Positions 7,612 to 15,645 of a stretch of 64,000 nt of DNA are shown piece after piece (positions within the stretch are counted from its first letter, which is position 1; every line of letters starts with the position of its first letter). The DNA lies in assembly GCA_025057155.1 (NCBI GenBank), contig JANWYD010000014.1:62001-126000 (forward strand), given 5' to 3'. The notes beneath the pieces are model-generated. The model did not search any database. It had not been told where the DNA came from and worked only from the letters and a program-made list of their open reading frames with translations. The translations under genes were made by a program, and so were the position numbers. Source of the stretch: Chloroflexaceae bacterium (GTDB taxonomy: Bacteria > Chloroflexota > Chloroflexia > Chloroflexales > Chloroflexaceae).

Positions 7612-8376
7612 ATGCACATCATTGACCGCTACGCCTACACCAACGCCATCCGCGAGCTGGACCCGGCTCAGAAGGGTGGCCTGGCGCTACTGGCCATGCT
7701 GCTCTGTCTGGCGCTGGACCAGCCGGCGGTCGGGTTGCTCACGCTGGGGTGGATGTTCGCGCTGGCGACCCTGTGGGCGCGGGTGCCCGCGCCGGTCTTC
7801 GGGCGCGCGTTGCTTGCCGAGGCGCCGTTCTTGCTCCTCTCGCTGGTCGGTGTAGCCGTCAATGTCAGTCCGGCCCCTCTGCCAATGCCGGCGGTGCGCC
7901 TTGGCCCGCTCTGGCTCGGCAGCAGCGCCGAGTCCCTGGCCCTGGCAATGCGCCTCTTCACCCGCGCCCTGGGCTGCGCGGCGGCGCTGAACTTTCTCAT
8001 TCTCACCACGCCGTTGCTCGATCTGATCGAACTGCTGCGCCGTCTGCGCGCGCCTGAGACGCTGATCGATCTGATCAGCCTGACCTACCGGGCGATCTTT
8101 GTGTTGCTTGAGAGCCTCCAGCGCATGGCCACCGCGCAGGACGCCCGTCTGGGCTACGCCGGTCCCTGGCGCGCGCTGCGCAGCGCCGGTCTGCTGGGGA
8201 GCCAGCTCTTCCTCGATGCCTACCGGCGCAGCCAGCGCCTGCAGATGGCGCTGGAGAGCCGGGGCCTGGCCGGGCCGCTCCGTGTGCTGCCCCTCGACTA
8301 CCGGCGCGACCGGCGCGCGCGGTGGTTCGGCGCGGCCCTTGCCGCCAGCCTGCTGCTGGCGGGAGCGTGGCGATGA
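7612..8376 (+). CDS. cbiQ: Cobalt ECF transporter, transmembrane (T) subunit
   Basis: A 254-residue integral membrane protein with about five helices, for example LALLAMLLCLALDQPAVGLL and FLLLSLVGVAVNV. The cytoplasmic coupling region has EVLRRLRAP-like text (LIELLRRLRAPETLIDLISL) and the family's second motif AQDARLGYAG, which contacts the ATPase. It links CbiM to CbiO. The start codon follows the octamer arrays and has no obvious strong ribosome-binding site. Its stop overlaps the cbiO start as ATGA. Confidence 0.92.
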   Translation: MHIIDRYAYTNAIRELDPAQKGGLALLAMLLCLALDQPAVGLLTLGWMFALATLWARVPAPVFGRALLAEAPFLLLSLVGVAVNVSPAPLPMPAVRLGPLWLGSSAESLALAMRLFTRALGCAAALNFLILTTPLLDLIELLRRLRAPETLIDLISLTYRAIFVLLESLQRMATAQDARLGYAGPWRALRSAGLLGSQLFLDAYRRSQRLQMALESRGLAGPLRVLPLDYRRDRRARWFGAALAASLLLAGAWR

Positions 8377-9113
8377 CCGCGCTGCTTGAACTTGAACAAT
8401 TGCACTACCGCTTTCCTGGCAGCGCCGAACCTGCTCTACGCGGGGCCAGCCTGCGCCTGGAGGCGGGCCAGCGGGTTGCCCTCCTGGGGCGCAATGGCGC
8501 GGGCAAAAGCACATTGATGCTCCATGCCAACGGCCTGTTGCGCCCCTCATCCGGCCAGGTGCGCGTGGCCGGCGAGCCGCTGGTCTACACCCGTCGCGGC
8601 CTGCTCGTCGCTCGCCGCCAGGTGGGGTTGGTGTTCCAGAATCCCGACGACCAGTTGTTCAGTGCGAGTGTCGCTCAGGACATTAGCTTCGGGCCGCTCA
8701 ATCTGGGCCTGGATCTGGCCGAAGCGCGCCGGCGCGTTGCCGATGCCGCCGCGCTGTGCGAGGTGGACGATCTGCTTGACCGGCCCACCCACGCTCTCAG
8801 CGGCGGGCAGAAGCTCCGGGTGGCCCTGGCAGGGGTGCTGGCCATGGCGCCACGGGTTATCCTGGCCGACGAGGTGACGTCTGGTCTAGACCCCTGGATG
8901 CGCCGGCAGGTCTTGGCCATCTTCAACCGTCTGGTCGCCCAGGGGGTGGCGGTGTTGCTGGCGACCCACGATCTGAGCGCCGCGCGTCAGTGGGCCGATC
9001 TGGTAGCGGTGATGGAGGCGGGGCGGGTGATCGCCGTCGCGCCGTCCGCCGAGGTCTTCCGCGACGCGGAGTTGCGCCGCCTCATCGGCGCGGATGCGTG
9101 TATAGGAGTCTGA
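8373..9113 (+). CDS. cbiO: Cobalt ECF transporter, ATP-binding subunit
   Basis: About 246 residues from the ATG at 8373 (ATGA overlap with cbiQ). A standard ABC ATPase: Walker A GRNGAGKST, Q-loop in VGLVFQNPDDQLF, signature LSGGQK, Walker B VILADEVTSGLDPW and switch histidine in LLATHDL. The Walker B has LADE rather than the common LLDE, but the catalytic Glu is present. QNPDDQLFS is characteristic of ECF-type ATPases. It powers cobalt uptake at the inner face of the membrane. Confidence 0.95.
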   Translation: MTALLELEQLHYRFPGSAEPALRGASLRLEAGQRVALLGRNGAGKSTLMLHANGLLRPSSGQVRVAGEPLVYTRRGLLVARRQVGLVFQNPDDQLFSASVAQDISFGPLNLGLDLAEARRRVADAAALCEVDDLLDRPTHALSGGQKLRVALAGVLAMAPRVILADEVTSGLDPWMRRQVLAIFNRLVAQGVAVLLATHDLSAARQWADLVAVMEAGRVIAVAPSAEVFRDAELRRLIGADACIGV

Positions 9114-9118
9114 TGCTA

Positions 9119-9153
9119 TTTTGGATTTTGGATTTTGGATTTTGGATCTGGAT
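9119..9153. repeat. Heptamer tandem array (family H), copy 1
   Basis: Four and a half units of TTTTGGA, beginning 5 bp after the cbiO stop and decaying into TCTGGATAG. The same 7-bp unit occurs at 25444-25472. Confidence 0.85.
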
Positions 9154-9259
9154 AGTTGTTGATGGTATCTCGATTGGACCTGGCACGGCTTCACAGGCGC
9201 GTTGACGTTCAAGGGGCGTCCTCCTCTCGGCCTCCTGCCCAACGGGGGGGAGGCCGGGT

Positions 9260-9432
9260 TCTCAGGTGTAGGGTTTTCCGGCGCATCCTCGCGTCGCATG
9301 CGCCATCTGAAGCATTGAGACGCCCGAATCCCCCCTCTCCCGCGAGCGGGAGAGGGGGGAAGGGGGGTGAGGATCGTAAGCGCATCGGAATGCCGAAAAC
9401 CCTTTCGCGCTCGAAAACCCCTACACCTGAGA
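9260..9432. repeat. Family B repeat, copy 1
   Basis: A 173-bp element with inverted ends TCTCAGGTGTAGGGTTTT and CCCCTACACCTGAGA. Inside are GGCGCATCCTCGCGTC, GCATGCGCC, and a C/G core (CCCCCCTCTCCCGCGAG, then CGGGAGAGGGG). Material at 9210-9258 and 9433-9480 resembles the core of family A. The whole gap 9114-9687 between cbiO and cbiB holds only repeats. Confidence 0.85.
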
Positions 9433-9535
9433 GGCCCAACTCCCCCTTCTCCCGCTCAGGAAGAGAGGGGCAGAGAGTGAGGGTGAAACGGCGCATCCCA
9501 ACGCCATGAATCACATCTGCGCTCATGCGTTCTGT

Positions 9536-9632
9536 CCGCCTAAACCCCGTAGCGGGGAGGCGCCGGACTCCCTTCCCCGGCGGGAGAGGGTTGGGGAGGG
9601 GGGGTTACCGAAAAACTTCGTTTACAGACTAC
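9536..9632. repeat. Family A repeat, copy 2 (one end only)
   Basis: The right half is clear: GGGAGAGGGTTGGGGAGG, GGTTACCGAAAAACTTCG, TTTACAGACTA. The left terminus is degenerate, ending in TAAACCCCGTAGCGGGG. Confidence 0.7.
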
Positions 9633-9687
9633 TCAGAAGGATTGAGGAGAACCCTTCTTCACCGGAACACGCGGAGCGGACTGCGTT

Positions 9688-10632
9688 GTGAACACTCCCC
9701 CGAACATGGCCGAGATCCTCGCGGCGCGCTGCCGGGCGCTGCTGGTCGCCCTGGCCGCTGACGCGCTGCTGGGCGATCCGCCGAATGCCTGGCACCCGGT
9801 GGTGCTGCTCGGAAGCTGGATGCGCCTGGGTGAGCGGCTTGCGCCCCGGAGCGCGCGGGCGCGCCTGGGATGGGGCGCCCTCTGGGTGACGGGCGGTGCG
9901 CTGCTTGCCGGTGGAACCGCCTGGCTGCTGCCGCGTCAGGTTCTGATCCAGGGCTTGCTGGCCTCAACCCTGCTGGCCTACCGGAGCCTCGACCGGGCCG
10001 TGGGCGCGGTACAGGCTGCGCTGGAGACTGGCGACCTGGAGGAGGCGCGGCGCCTGGCGAGCTGGCACCTGGTCAGCCGTCCCACTGCCGAGCTCCGTGC
10101 CGACGAGGTGGCCGCGGCGGCCATCGAGTCGTTGGCCGAGAATCTCTCCGACAGCCTGGTGGCCCCGGCCCTGGCTTATCTGAGCGGCGGTCTGCCGGCG
10201 CTGGCGATGTATCGCCTGGTCAATACCGCCGATGCCATGTGGGGCTACCGGAACGAACGCTACGAGTATCTGGGCAAGGCGGCGGCGCGCCTTGACGACG
10301 CGCTGAACCTGGGGCCAGCCCGCCTGACAGCCGCGCTGATCGCTCTGGCCGCGCAGATGACCATCGGGCGCGGCGCTGCTGCCTGGCGCGTTGCCCGGCG
10401 TGACGCGGGCCGGACGGCCTCGCCCAACGCTGGCTGGCCCATGGCGGCGATGGCCGGCGCGCTGGATACGACGCTGACCAAACGCGATCACTACCGTCTG
10501 GGTGATGGCCCGCGCCTCCCGGACGCTGCGCTGATTGCCGAGGCCCGCCGGATCGGCCGGGCGCTGGTGGTCCTCTTAGCGCTCGCCTTGCTGCCCGGCG
10601 CGCGAGCGTGGGGAAATGCGTCACGTTCTTGA
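9688..10632 (+). CDS. cbiB: Adenosylcobinamide-phosphate synthase
   Basis: A 314-residue membrane protein from a GTG start at 9688; an ATG at 9706 is an alternative without a ribosome-binding site. Family motifs: LLGDPPNAWHPVVLLGSWM at the N-terminus, SLAENLSDSLVAPAL, and MYRLVNTADAMWGYRNERYEYLGKAAARLDD, the conserved CbiB/CobD centre. Several hydrophobic helices fit an inner-membrane enzyme. It attaches (R)-1-amino-2-propanol phosphate to adenosylcobyric acid. No family-specific residue is missing. Confidence 0.93.
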   Translation: MNTPPNMAEILAARCRALLVALAADALLGDPPNAWHPVVLLGSWMRLGERLAPRSARARLGWGALWVTGGALLAGGTAWLLPRQVLIQGLLASTLLAYRSLDRAVGAVQAALETGDLEEARRLASWHLVSRPTAELRADEVAAAAIESLAENLSDSLVAPALAYLSGGLPALAMYRLVNTADAMWGYRNERYEYLGKAAARLDDALNLGPARLTAALIALAAQMTIGRGAAAWRVARRDAGRTASPNAGWPMAAMAGALDTTLTKRDHYRLGDGPRLPDAALIAEARRIGRALVVLLALALLPGARAWGNASRS

Positions 10633-10640
10633 ACGGGAGG

Positions 10641-10672
10641 CAGGGGCGTGGGGAAACCCGGTTTCCCCGCTC
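10641..10672. repeat. Family C palindrome, copy 2
   Basis: GCGTGGGGAAACCC then GGTTTCCCCGC, preceded by CAGGG. It lies just past the cbiB stop. Next, at about 10720-10800, is a C-rich/G-rich stretch (CCCCCTCCC, GGGGGGAGG) resembling a family A core without its ends. Confidence 0.75.
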
Positions 10673-10874
10673 TCCTCAACGTGTTACGCGTCATAGGCGC
10701 ATTACCATTTATGGGGTTCTGCCCCCCTCCCGGCCTCCCCCCGTTGGGGGGAGGAGCCTGATCCTCTCCTCTGGCAGGGGAGGGTCAGGGAAGGGGGCAG
10801 GACCGCAGGAGAAGGTAACCCGGGCATCGCCCTTCAGCAACCATTGTCTTGCTCATCATAAAGTAGAGGCCGCT

Positions 10875-11765
10875 ATGCACTTCCAACCGGACGCGCTCCT
10901 GCTCATCGGTCACGGCAGCCCCGACGCGGCGGGCAATGCCGAGTTTTACCGCTTCGCCGAGGACCTGGGACAGCACCTGGGTGTGGCGATCCAGCCCTGC
11001 TTTCTCGAACTTGCCGAACCGTCCATTGGCGAAGGCTTCGCCCGGTGCGTCGCGGCGGGCGCGCGCCAGATCGCCGCCCTGCCGCTCTTTCTGGGCGCGG
11101 GACGCCACCAGAAGCGCGACGTGCCCGACCTGCTGGCCGAGGCGCAGGCCGCCCACCCCGGCGTGAGGCTGCGCTACGGCGCGCCGCTCGGCTCGCAGTT
11201 GCATCTCATCGACACCCTCGCCGCTCGCGCCGCCGCCGCCCTCGCCCACAGCACCCGCTCCGCGCCTCCCGATGCGACGGCGCTCCTGGTGGTCGGGCGC
11301 GGCAGCAAGGATCCCCAGAGCAACGCCGAACTGCCCCGCCTGGCGCGCCTGCTCGCCGAGATGTACGGGCATCCGCTGGTCGAATACGCTTACCAGGCCG
11401 TCGTCGGGCCGGACGTGGGGCAGGCGGTGACCCGCTGCGCGCGGCTGGGCGCGCAACGGGTGGTGGTGCTGCCGTATCTGCTGTTCACCGGCTTCGTGCG
11501 CGACGACATTGCGCGGCAGGCCCGTGTAGCCCAGGAGCAGCACCCCGAGCTGGAGATCCTGGTCGGCGACCACCTTTTTCCCCATCCGGGCCTGCTTATC
11601 GCCGCTGCAGCCCGTTACCGCGAGATCGTGGTTGGTACGGCGGCCATGACCTGCGATCTCTGCATCTACCGCCGGAGGGCCGTTGACGCCGAGGCCCATG
11701 GTTACCATCATGACGGTCATCACCACCGGCATGCCCACCATAGCGACGAGGAGGTCCACCCGTGA
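10875..11765 (+). CDS. cbiX: Sirohydrochlorin cobaltochelatase with MxCxxC and His-rich tail
   Basis: About 296 residues from the ATG at 10875; the upstream open frame is repeat DNA. Two CbiX halves: LLLIGHGSPDAAGNAEFYRF with FLGAGRHQKRDVPDL, then LLVVGRGSKDPQSNAELPRL with LPYLLFTGFVRDDI. The C-terminus has MTCDLC, the MxCxxC motif that in Bacillus megaterium CbiX holds a 4Fe-4S cluster, followed by a His-rich tail (HHDGHHHRHAHH). It inserts Co2+ into sirohydrochlorin at the start of the anaerobic B12 route. Its stop overlaps the cbiC GTG start (GTGA). Confidence 0.93.
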   Translation: MHFQPDALLLIGHGSPDAAGNAEFYRFAEDLGQHLGVAIQPCFLELAEPSIGEGFARCVAAGARQIAALPLFLGAGRHQKRDVPDLLAEAQAAHPGVRLRYGAPLGSQLHLIDTLAARAAAALAHSTRSAPPDATALLVVGRGSKDPQSNAELPRLARLLAEMYGHPLVEYAYQAVVGPDVGQAVTRCARLGAQRVVVLPYLLFTGFVRDDIARQARVAQEQHPELEILVGDHLFPHPGLLIAAAARYREIVVGTAAMTCDLCIYRRRAVDAEAHGYHHDGHHHRHAHHSDEEVHP

Positions 11766-12409
11766 CGACCCATCCCCACGCCATCGCGGCTGAGTCTTTC
11801 GCCATTATCCGCCGGGGCCTGGCGGAGCGTGGCCACGCCTTCGACCCGCCGCTGGCGGCAGTGATCGAGCGCATTGTTCACTCAACCGCCGATTTCGAGT
11901 TTGCCGACCTGGTCCGGACCAGCCCCGGCGCGGTCGAGGCCGGAGTGGACGCGCTGCGGGCGGGCTGCGCGGTGCTTACCGATGTGCATATGGTGCGCGT
12001 GGGCGTCAACGCCGGGCGCCTGGCAGCGCTGGGCGGATCGCTCCACTGCCTGATTGATGACCCCGAAGTGCAAGCCTTCGCCGCCGCCAGCGGCGTCACC
12101 CGCGGTGCGCAGAGTATGCGCCTGGCCGCGGAACGGGGCTTGCTGGAGGGCGCCATCGTTGCCATCGGGAACGCTCCCACCGCTCTCGAAGAGGTGATCC
12201 GCCTGGTAGCGATGGGGGCGCGCCCGGCGCTCATCGTCGGCGTGCCGGTGGGCTTTGTTGGCGCTGCCGAGAGCAAGGCTGCCCTCGCCGAGGTGACCGC
12301 CGTGCCCTGGCTAATCACCAGCGGTCGCAAGGGCGGCTCGACTGTGGCGGTCGCGGTGATCAACGCCCTGCTGCGTCTGGCGGCAGGCGCGGGGAACGAT
12401 GCATTGTGA
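11762..12409 (+). CDS. cbiC: Cobalt-precorrin-8 methylmutase
   Basis: A 215-residue protein from the GTG at 11762. IVHSTADFEFADLVR carries the expected catalytic His (residue 40). Other conserved segments are DVHMVRVGVN, AIGNAPTALEEVIRL, LIVGVPVGFVGAAESK and the final ITSGRKGGS. It moves the C11 methyl group to C12 to give cobyrinate. It is coupled on both sides (cbiX and cbiD) by overlapping start and stop codons. Cytoplasmic. Confidence 0.95.
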   Translation: MTTHPHAIAAESFAIIRRGLAERGHAFDPPLAAVIERIVHSTADFEFADLVRTSPGAVEAGVDALRAGCAVLTDVHMVRVGVNAGRLAALGGSLHCLIDDPEVQAFAAASGVTRGAQSMRLAAERGLLEGAIVAIGNAPTALEEVIRLVAMGARPALIVGVPVGFVGAAESKAALAEVTAVPWLITSGRKGGSTVAVAVINALLRLAAGAGNDAL

Positions 12410-13569
12410 TGGTGACCTGTATGGATGCGCCCGTACCGCCGCGCAACCGGCGCGGCATGCGCACCGGCTTTACTACCGGCACCAACGCGGCTGCGGCGGC
12501 GCGCGCCGCTACCATGGCCCTGTTCACGGGGGCCTGGCCCGAGACGGTGACAGTCAGCCTGCCCACGGGCGAGACGACCGCGATGACCCCGCTGGAGCGC
12601 CGTCTCGACGCTGATGCCGCCTCGTGCTGCATGCGCAAGGACGCGGGCGATGACCCGGACGTGACCCACGGCGCGCTGATCTGCGCCACAGTGCGCCGGA
12701 CGCCCGAGCCGGGCCTGCGTCTCGACGGCGGCCCGGGCGTAGGCCGGGTGACCCTGCCCGGTCTGGGACTGCCCGTAGGCGAGGCGGCGATCAACCCCGT
12801 GCCGCGCCGGCAGATCACCGAGAACGTGCTCGCGGCCCTGGGCGAGGTCACCCCCGAAGGGCCGGCAATCCTGGAGCGCATTGGGCTTGAGGTGATCATC
12901 AGCGTGCCCGAGGGCGAACGTCTGGCTCGCAAGACCCTCAACCCGCGTCTGGGGATCATCGGGGGCATCAGCATTCTCGGCACGAGCGGAAAGGTGTACC
13001 CGTACAGCACGGCCGCCTGGCGCCATAGCGTGTTGCAGGCGGTGCAAATGGCCGCTTACCACAGTCCCGAGCGGGTCGTGCTCGCTACCGGGGCGCGCTC
13101 CGAGCAGTACGCGATGCGCCTCTTCCCCGATCTGCCCGAAGTTGCTTTCGTCGAGATCAGCGTGTTCACCGGGGCGGCGCTGCGGGCCTGCGTCAACCAC
13201 GGCGTGCGTGAGGCCACCCTGGTCGCTATGATCAGCCGGATCATCAAGACCGCCCAGGGCCGTATGGTTACCCACGTTGCGGGCAATCCGGTGGACTTTG
13301 CCTTTCTCGCCCAGGTGTGCCGCGAGATCGGCGCTTCGCCCGAGCTGATTGCCGCAACCGAGAGCGCCAACACCGGACGCCATTTTCTGGAAATCTGCCA
13401 GGCCCGGGGTGAAATGGCCCCTCTCGAACATCTCACCGCCATGGCCCTGGAGCAGATGAGACGCTTCGTGCAGCAGTTTCACGCCAGCATGCGCCTGGAG
13501 GCCGTCCTGGTGGACTTCGACGGCGCGGTCCTGGCCCGAAAACGATCCGAGGATAGCGATGGGCGCTGA
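12406..13569 (+). CDS. cbiD: Cobalt-precorrin-5B C1-methyltransferase
   Basis: A 387-residue protein. GTG at 12406 (GTGA overlap) or ATG at 12409 (TGATG) can start it. The family's N-terminal motif RTGFTTGTNAAAAARAA is present, then DAASCCMRKDAGDDPDVTHG, VGRVTLPGLGLPVGEAAINP and SILGTSGKVYPYS. CbiD marks the anaerobic (early cobalt) branch of the pathway and replaces CobF. Its end runs into a repeat-rich gap. Confidence 0.95.
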   Translation: MMVTCMDAPVPPRNRRGMRTGFTTGTNAAAAARAATMALFTGAWPETVTVSLPTGETTAMTPLERRLDADAASCCMRKDAGDDPDVTHGALICATVRRTPEPGLRLDGGPGVGRVTLPGLGLPVGEAAINPVPRRQITENVLAALGEVTPEGPAILERIGLEVIISVPEGERLARKTLNPRLGIIGGISILGTSGKVYPYSTAAWRHSVLQAVQMAAYHSPERVVLATGARSEQYAMRLFPDLPEVAFVEISVFTGAALRACVNHGVREATLVAMISRIIKTAQGRMVTHVAGNPVDFAFLAQVCREIGASPELIAATESANTGRHFLEICQARGEMAPLEHLTAMALEQMRRFVQQFHASMRLEAVLVDFDGAVLARKRSEDSDGR

Positions 13570-13588
13570 AACGTTCCTTTGCAAGAAG

Positions 13589-13620
13589 GGGCGTGGGGGA
13601 ATCTGGTTTCCCCGCTCTCC
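13589..13620. repeat. Family C palindrome, copy 3
   Basis: GGGGCGTGGGGGAATCTGG then TTTCCCCGC, about 20 bp after the cbiD stop. One position in the left arm is changed (AATC for AACC). A further hairpin of CGCCGGG type follows at 13635-13665. Confidence 0.65.
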
Positions 13621-13676
13621 GTCAGCCGGTGCCGGCCCGCCGGGACGCCCGGCGGGCCGGGGCGCGGGGGGGCCTC

Positions 13677-13843
13677 TCTCAGGTGTAGGGTTTTTCGAGC
13701 GAGAAGAGGTTTTCGGCATTCCAATGCGCTTTCGGTCCTCACCCTCCCTCTCCACCGTAGGTGGAGAGGGGGAAGTTGGGCGTCCCAATGCTCCAGATGG
13801 GGCATGTGACGCGAGGATGTACCGGAAAACCCTACACCTGAGA
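13677..13843. repeat. Family B repeat, copy 2
   Basis: 167 bp with ends TCTCAGGTGTAGGG and CCCTACACCTGAGA, inverted relative to copy 1. The GGCATGTGACGCGAGG segment is on the right side here. Confidence 0.85.
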
Positions 13844-13914
13844 ACGGGGGGTCTCGGGTTCCCCTCTATCCTTACCTTTGCAGATCGGCCGCACGAATCC
13901 AACATGGATTAGTC

Positions 13915-14050
13915 CTCTGTGAACCAGGTTTTTCGGTAACTCCGCCCCCTTCCCAACCCTCCCCCGCTGGGGGAGGGAGTCCGGCGCCTCCCCCCAACGG
14001 GGGGAGGCTAGGAGGGGGGCAGAAATGCTAGGAAACTTCGTTCACAGACC
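13915..14050. repeat. Family A repeat, copy 3
   Basis: Ends CTCTGTGAACCAGG and GGAAACTTCG plus TTCACAGACC, with the TTTTTCGGTAAC segment on the left, so reversed relative to copies 1 and 4. With copies C3 and B2 it fills the 495-bp gap between cbiD and cbiET. Confidence 0.85.
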
Positions 14051-14064
14051 ACTAAGAGGCTCCA

Positions 14065-15342
14065 ATGAATCAAACCGCCCCCGAACCTTCCCGGCGCATC
14101 CTGGTGGTGGGCATGACCGGCGCCGGTTGCGCCGGTCTTCCCGAGGCGTTGATCGCTCGCGTGCTGGGCGCCGATCTACTGGTCGGTGGCGAGCGTCATC
14201 TCGATGCCTTCCCTGCCTTTGGCGGCGAGCGGCTGAGCGTGCGCCAGGGATTGCCGCTCGTGGCCCGGCGCCTGCGCGCGGCCCTGGAGCGGGGGGAACG
14301 GGCGGTCGTGCTGGCTTCAGGTGATCCGCTATGGTATGGCATCGGCGCCAGTCTGCGGCGCTGGTTTGCTGCCGAGGAGCTGGAGATCATCCCCGCACCC
14401 ACTTCGTACCAACTGGCCTTTGCCGCCCTGGGCGAACCCTGGCACGACGCTGCGCTGCTCAGCGCCCATGCCCGTCCCCTTGACGAGGTTGTCCGCGGCG
14501 TACGGCAGGCGCCTAAGGCGGCCATCCTCACCGACGACCGCCACAGTCCCGCGGTGATCGCCCGGGCGCTGATCGAGGCCGGCCTGGCGCCCACCGCGGC
14601 ATGCGCCGTCTGCGAGAACCTGGGTGAAACCGGGCAGCGCATCGTGCGCACGACGCTGGAAGACGCGGCTGCTCAGACCTTTGCGCCGCTGAATGTGCTG
14701 GTGGTCTGGCGCGATGCGAGCGGCCAGCCGCCCGATGAGGAGGCGGCGCGAACCGCTTTGCCGGCGGCCCGCGCCCCCGGCCTGCCCGACGCGGCCTTCA
14801 GCGCCGATGCCGGGCTGATCACCAAGCGCGAGGTGCGCCTGCTGAGCCTGGCCGAGCTGGCCCTGGGGCCAGGCGAGGTGCTGTGGGACATCGGGGCGGG
14901 CAGCGGGTCGGTGGGCATCGAGGCCGCCCGCGCGCAACCGGCGGCCACGGTCTACGCCGTGGAGCGGCGGGAGTCGCTGTGCGAGCGCATCCGCGAGAAC
15001 CTGCGTCGCTTCCCTGCCCCGAACTTCCACCTGGTTCACGGCGAGGCCCCCGATGCTTGCGCCAATCTGCCCTCTCCCGACGCGATCTTCATCGGCGGCA
15101 GCGGCGGGCGCCTGGGCGCGCTGCTTGACCTGGCCCGCCGGTGCCTGCGCCCCGGCGGGCGCCTGGCGCTCAACCTGGTGACCCTGGATCGGTTGCACGA
15201 GGCGCGCCAGCGCCTGCCCGACGCGCGCCTCTACCAGGTCCAGATAAGCCGCGGCGCGCCGATCCAGGACGACCTGCGCCTGGAGGCGCTGAATCCGGTG
15301 TTTGTGGTGACGTGGGTGAAAGAGGGGGCTGATGCTTCGTGA
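14065..15342 (+). CDS. cbiET: Cobalt-precorrin-7 (C5) methyltransferase / C15-methyltransferase (decarboxylating), CbiE-CbiT fusion
   Basis: A 425-residue two-domain protein. Residues 10-215 are a tetrapyrrole methylase of the CbiE type, with ASGDPLWYGIG (84-94) and IIPAPTSYQLAFAALG. Residues 245-420 are the CbiT domain, a Rossmann SAM methyltransferase with LITKREVRLLSLAEL, WDIGAGSGSVGIEAAR (274-289), AVERRESLCERIREN and GGSGGRL. It methylates C5 and C15 and removes the acetate group at C12. The fused form, called CobL in aerobic bacteria, is common. An AGAGGC ribosome-binding site precedes the ATG. Confidence 0.95.
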   Translation: MNQTAPEPSRRILVVGMTGAGCAGLPEALIARVLGADLLVGGERHLDAFPAFGGERLSVRQGLPLVARRLRAALERGERAVVLASGDPLWYGIGASLRRWFAAEELEIIPAPTSYQLAFAALGEPWHDAALLSAHARPLDEVVRGVRQAPKAAILTDDRHSPAVIARALIEAGLAPTAACAVCENLGETGQRIVRTTLEDAAAQTFAPLNVLVVWRDASGQPPDEEAARTALPAARAPGLPDAAFSADAGLITKREVRLLSLAELALGPGEVLWDIGAGSGSVGIEAARAQPAATVYAVERRESLCERIRENLRRFPAPNFHLVHGEAPDACANLPSPDAIFIGGSGGRLGALLDLARRCLRPGGRLALNLVTLDRLHEARQRLPDARLYQVQISRGAPIQDDLRLEALNPVFVVTWVKEGADAS

Positions 15343-15363
15343 GGATAAAGCCGCATTGCTGCG

Positions 15364-15483
15364 TTGTAACGACTTACGATTAAATCCTGCATAGCCCGCG
15401 CTGGCGGGCTTCGCATGGGTAGCCCGCGGCTTCAGCCGCCGGGCTACAGGGCGATTGTATGTTCTTAATCTTCATAATTAAGA
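15364..15483. repeat. Family E repeat, copy 1
   Basis: Runs from TTGTAACGACTTACGATTAA to TTCTTAATCTTCATAATTAAG. The core is two hairpins: AGCCCGCGCTGGCGGGCT, then GTAGCCCGCGGC with GCCGCCGGGCTAC. It matches 28989-29124 in reverse orientation. With C4 it fills the gap between cbiET and the next gene. Confidence 0.85.
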
Positions 15484-15558
15484 GCGTATCCGGATAACCT
15501 GGTTATCCGATCCCTTTTCTAGGAGGGCGTAGCCCTCCCAGCCCCTCCCCTCAGGGAG

Positions 15559-15590
15559 GGACGTGGGGAAACCCGGTTTCCCCACCCTCC
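15559..15590. repeat. Family C palindrome, copy 4
   Basis: GGACGTGGGGAAACCC then GGTTTCCCCACC, preceded by a GGAGGGCGTAGCCCTCCC hairpin and a CCCTCCCCTCAGGGAGGG run. Confidence 0.75.
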
Positions 15591-15645
15591 TGCAGGAGTT
15601 ATTCGGATAGGCTCTAAGTGGCGTGTTTCTTCGGTGAAATGCGTC

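Noticed and set aside
11878-13905. A 675-codon minus-strand frame opposite cbiC and cbiD
   Set aside because: It begins in a family B repeat and overlaps two clear enzymes. No protein-like features.
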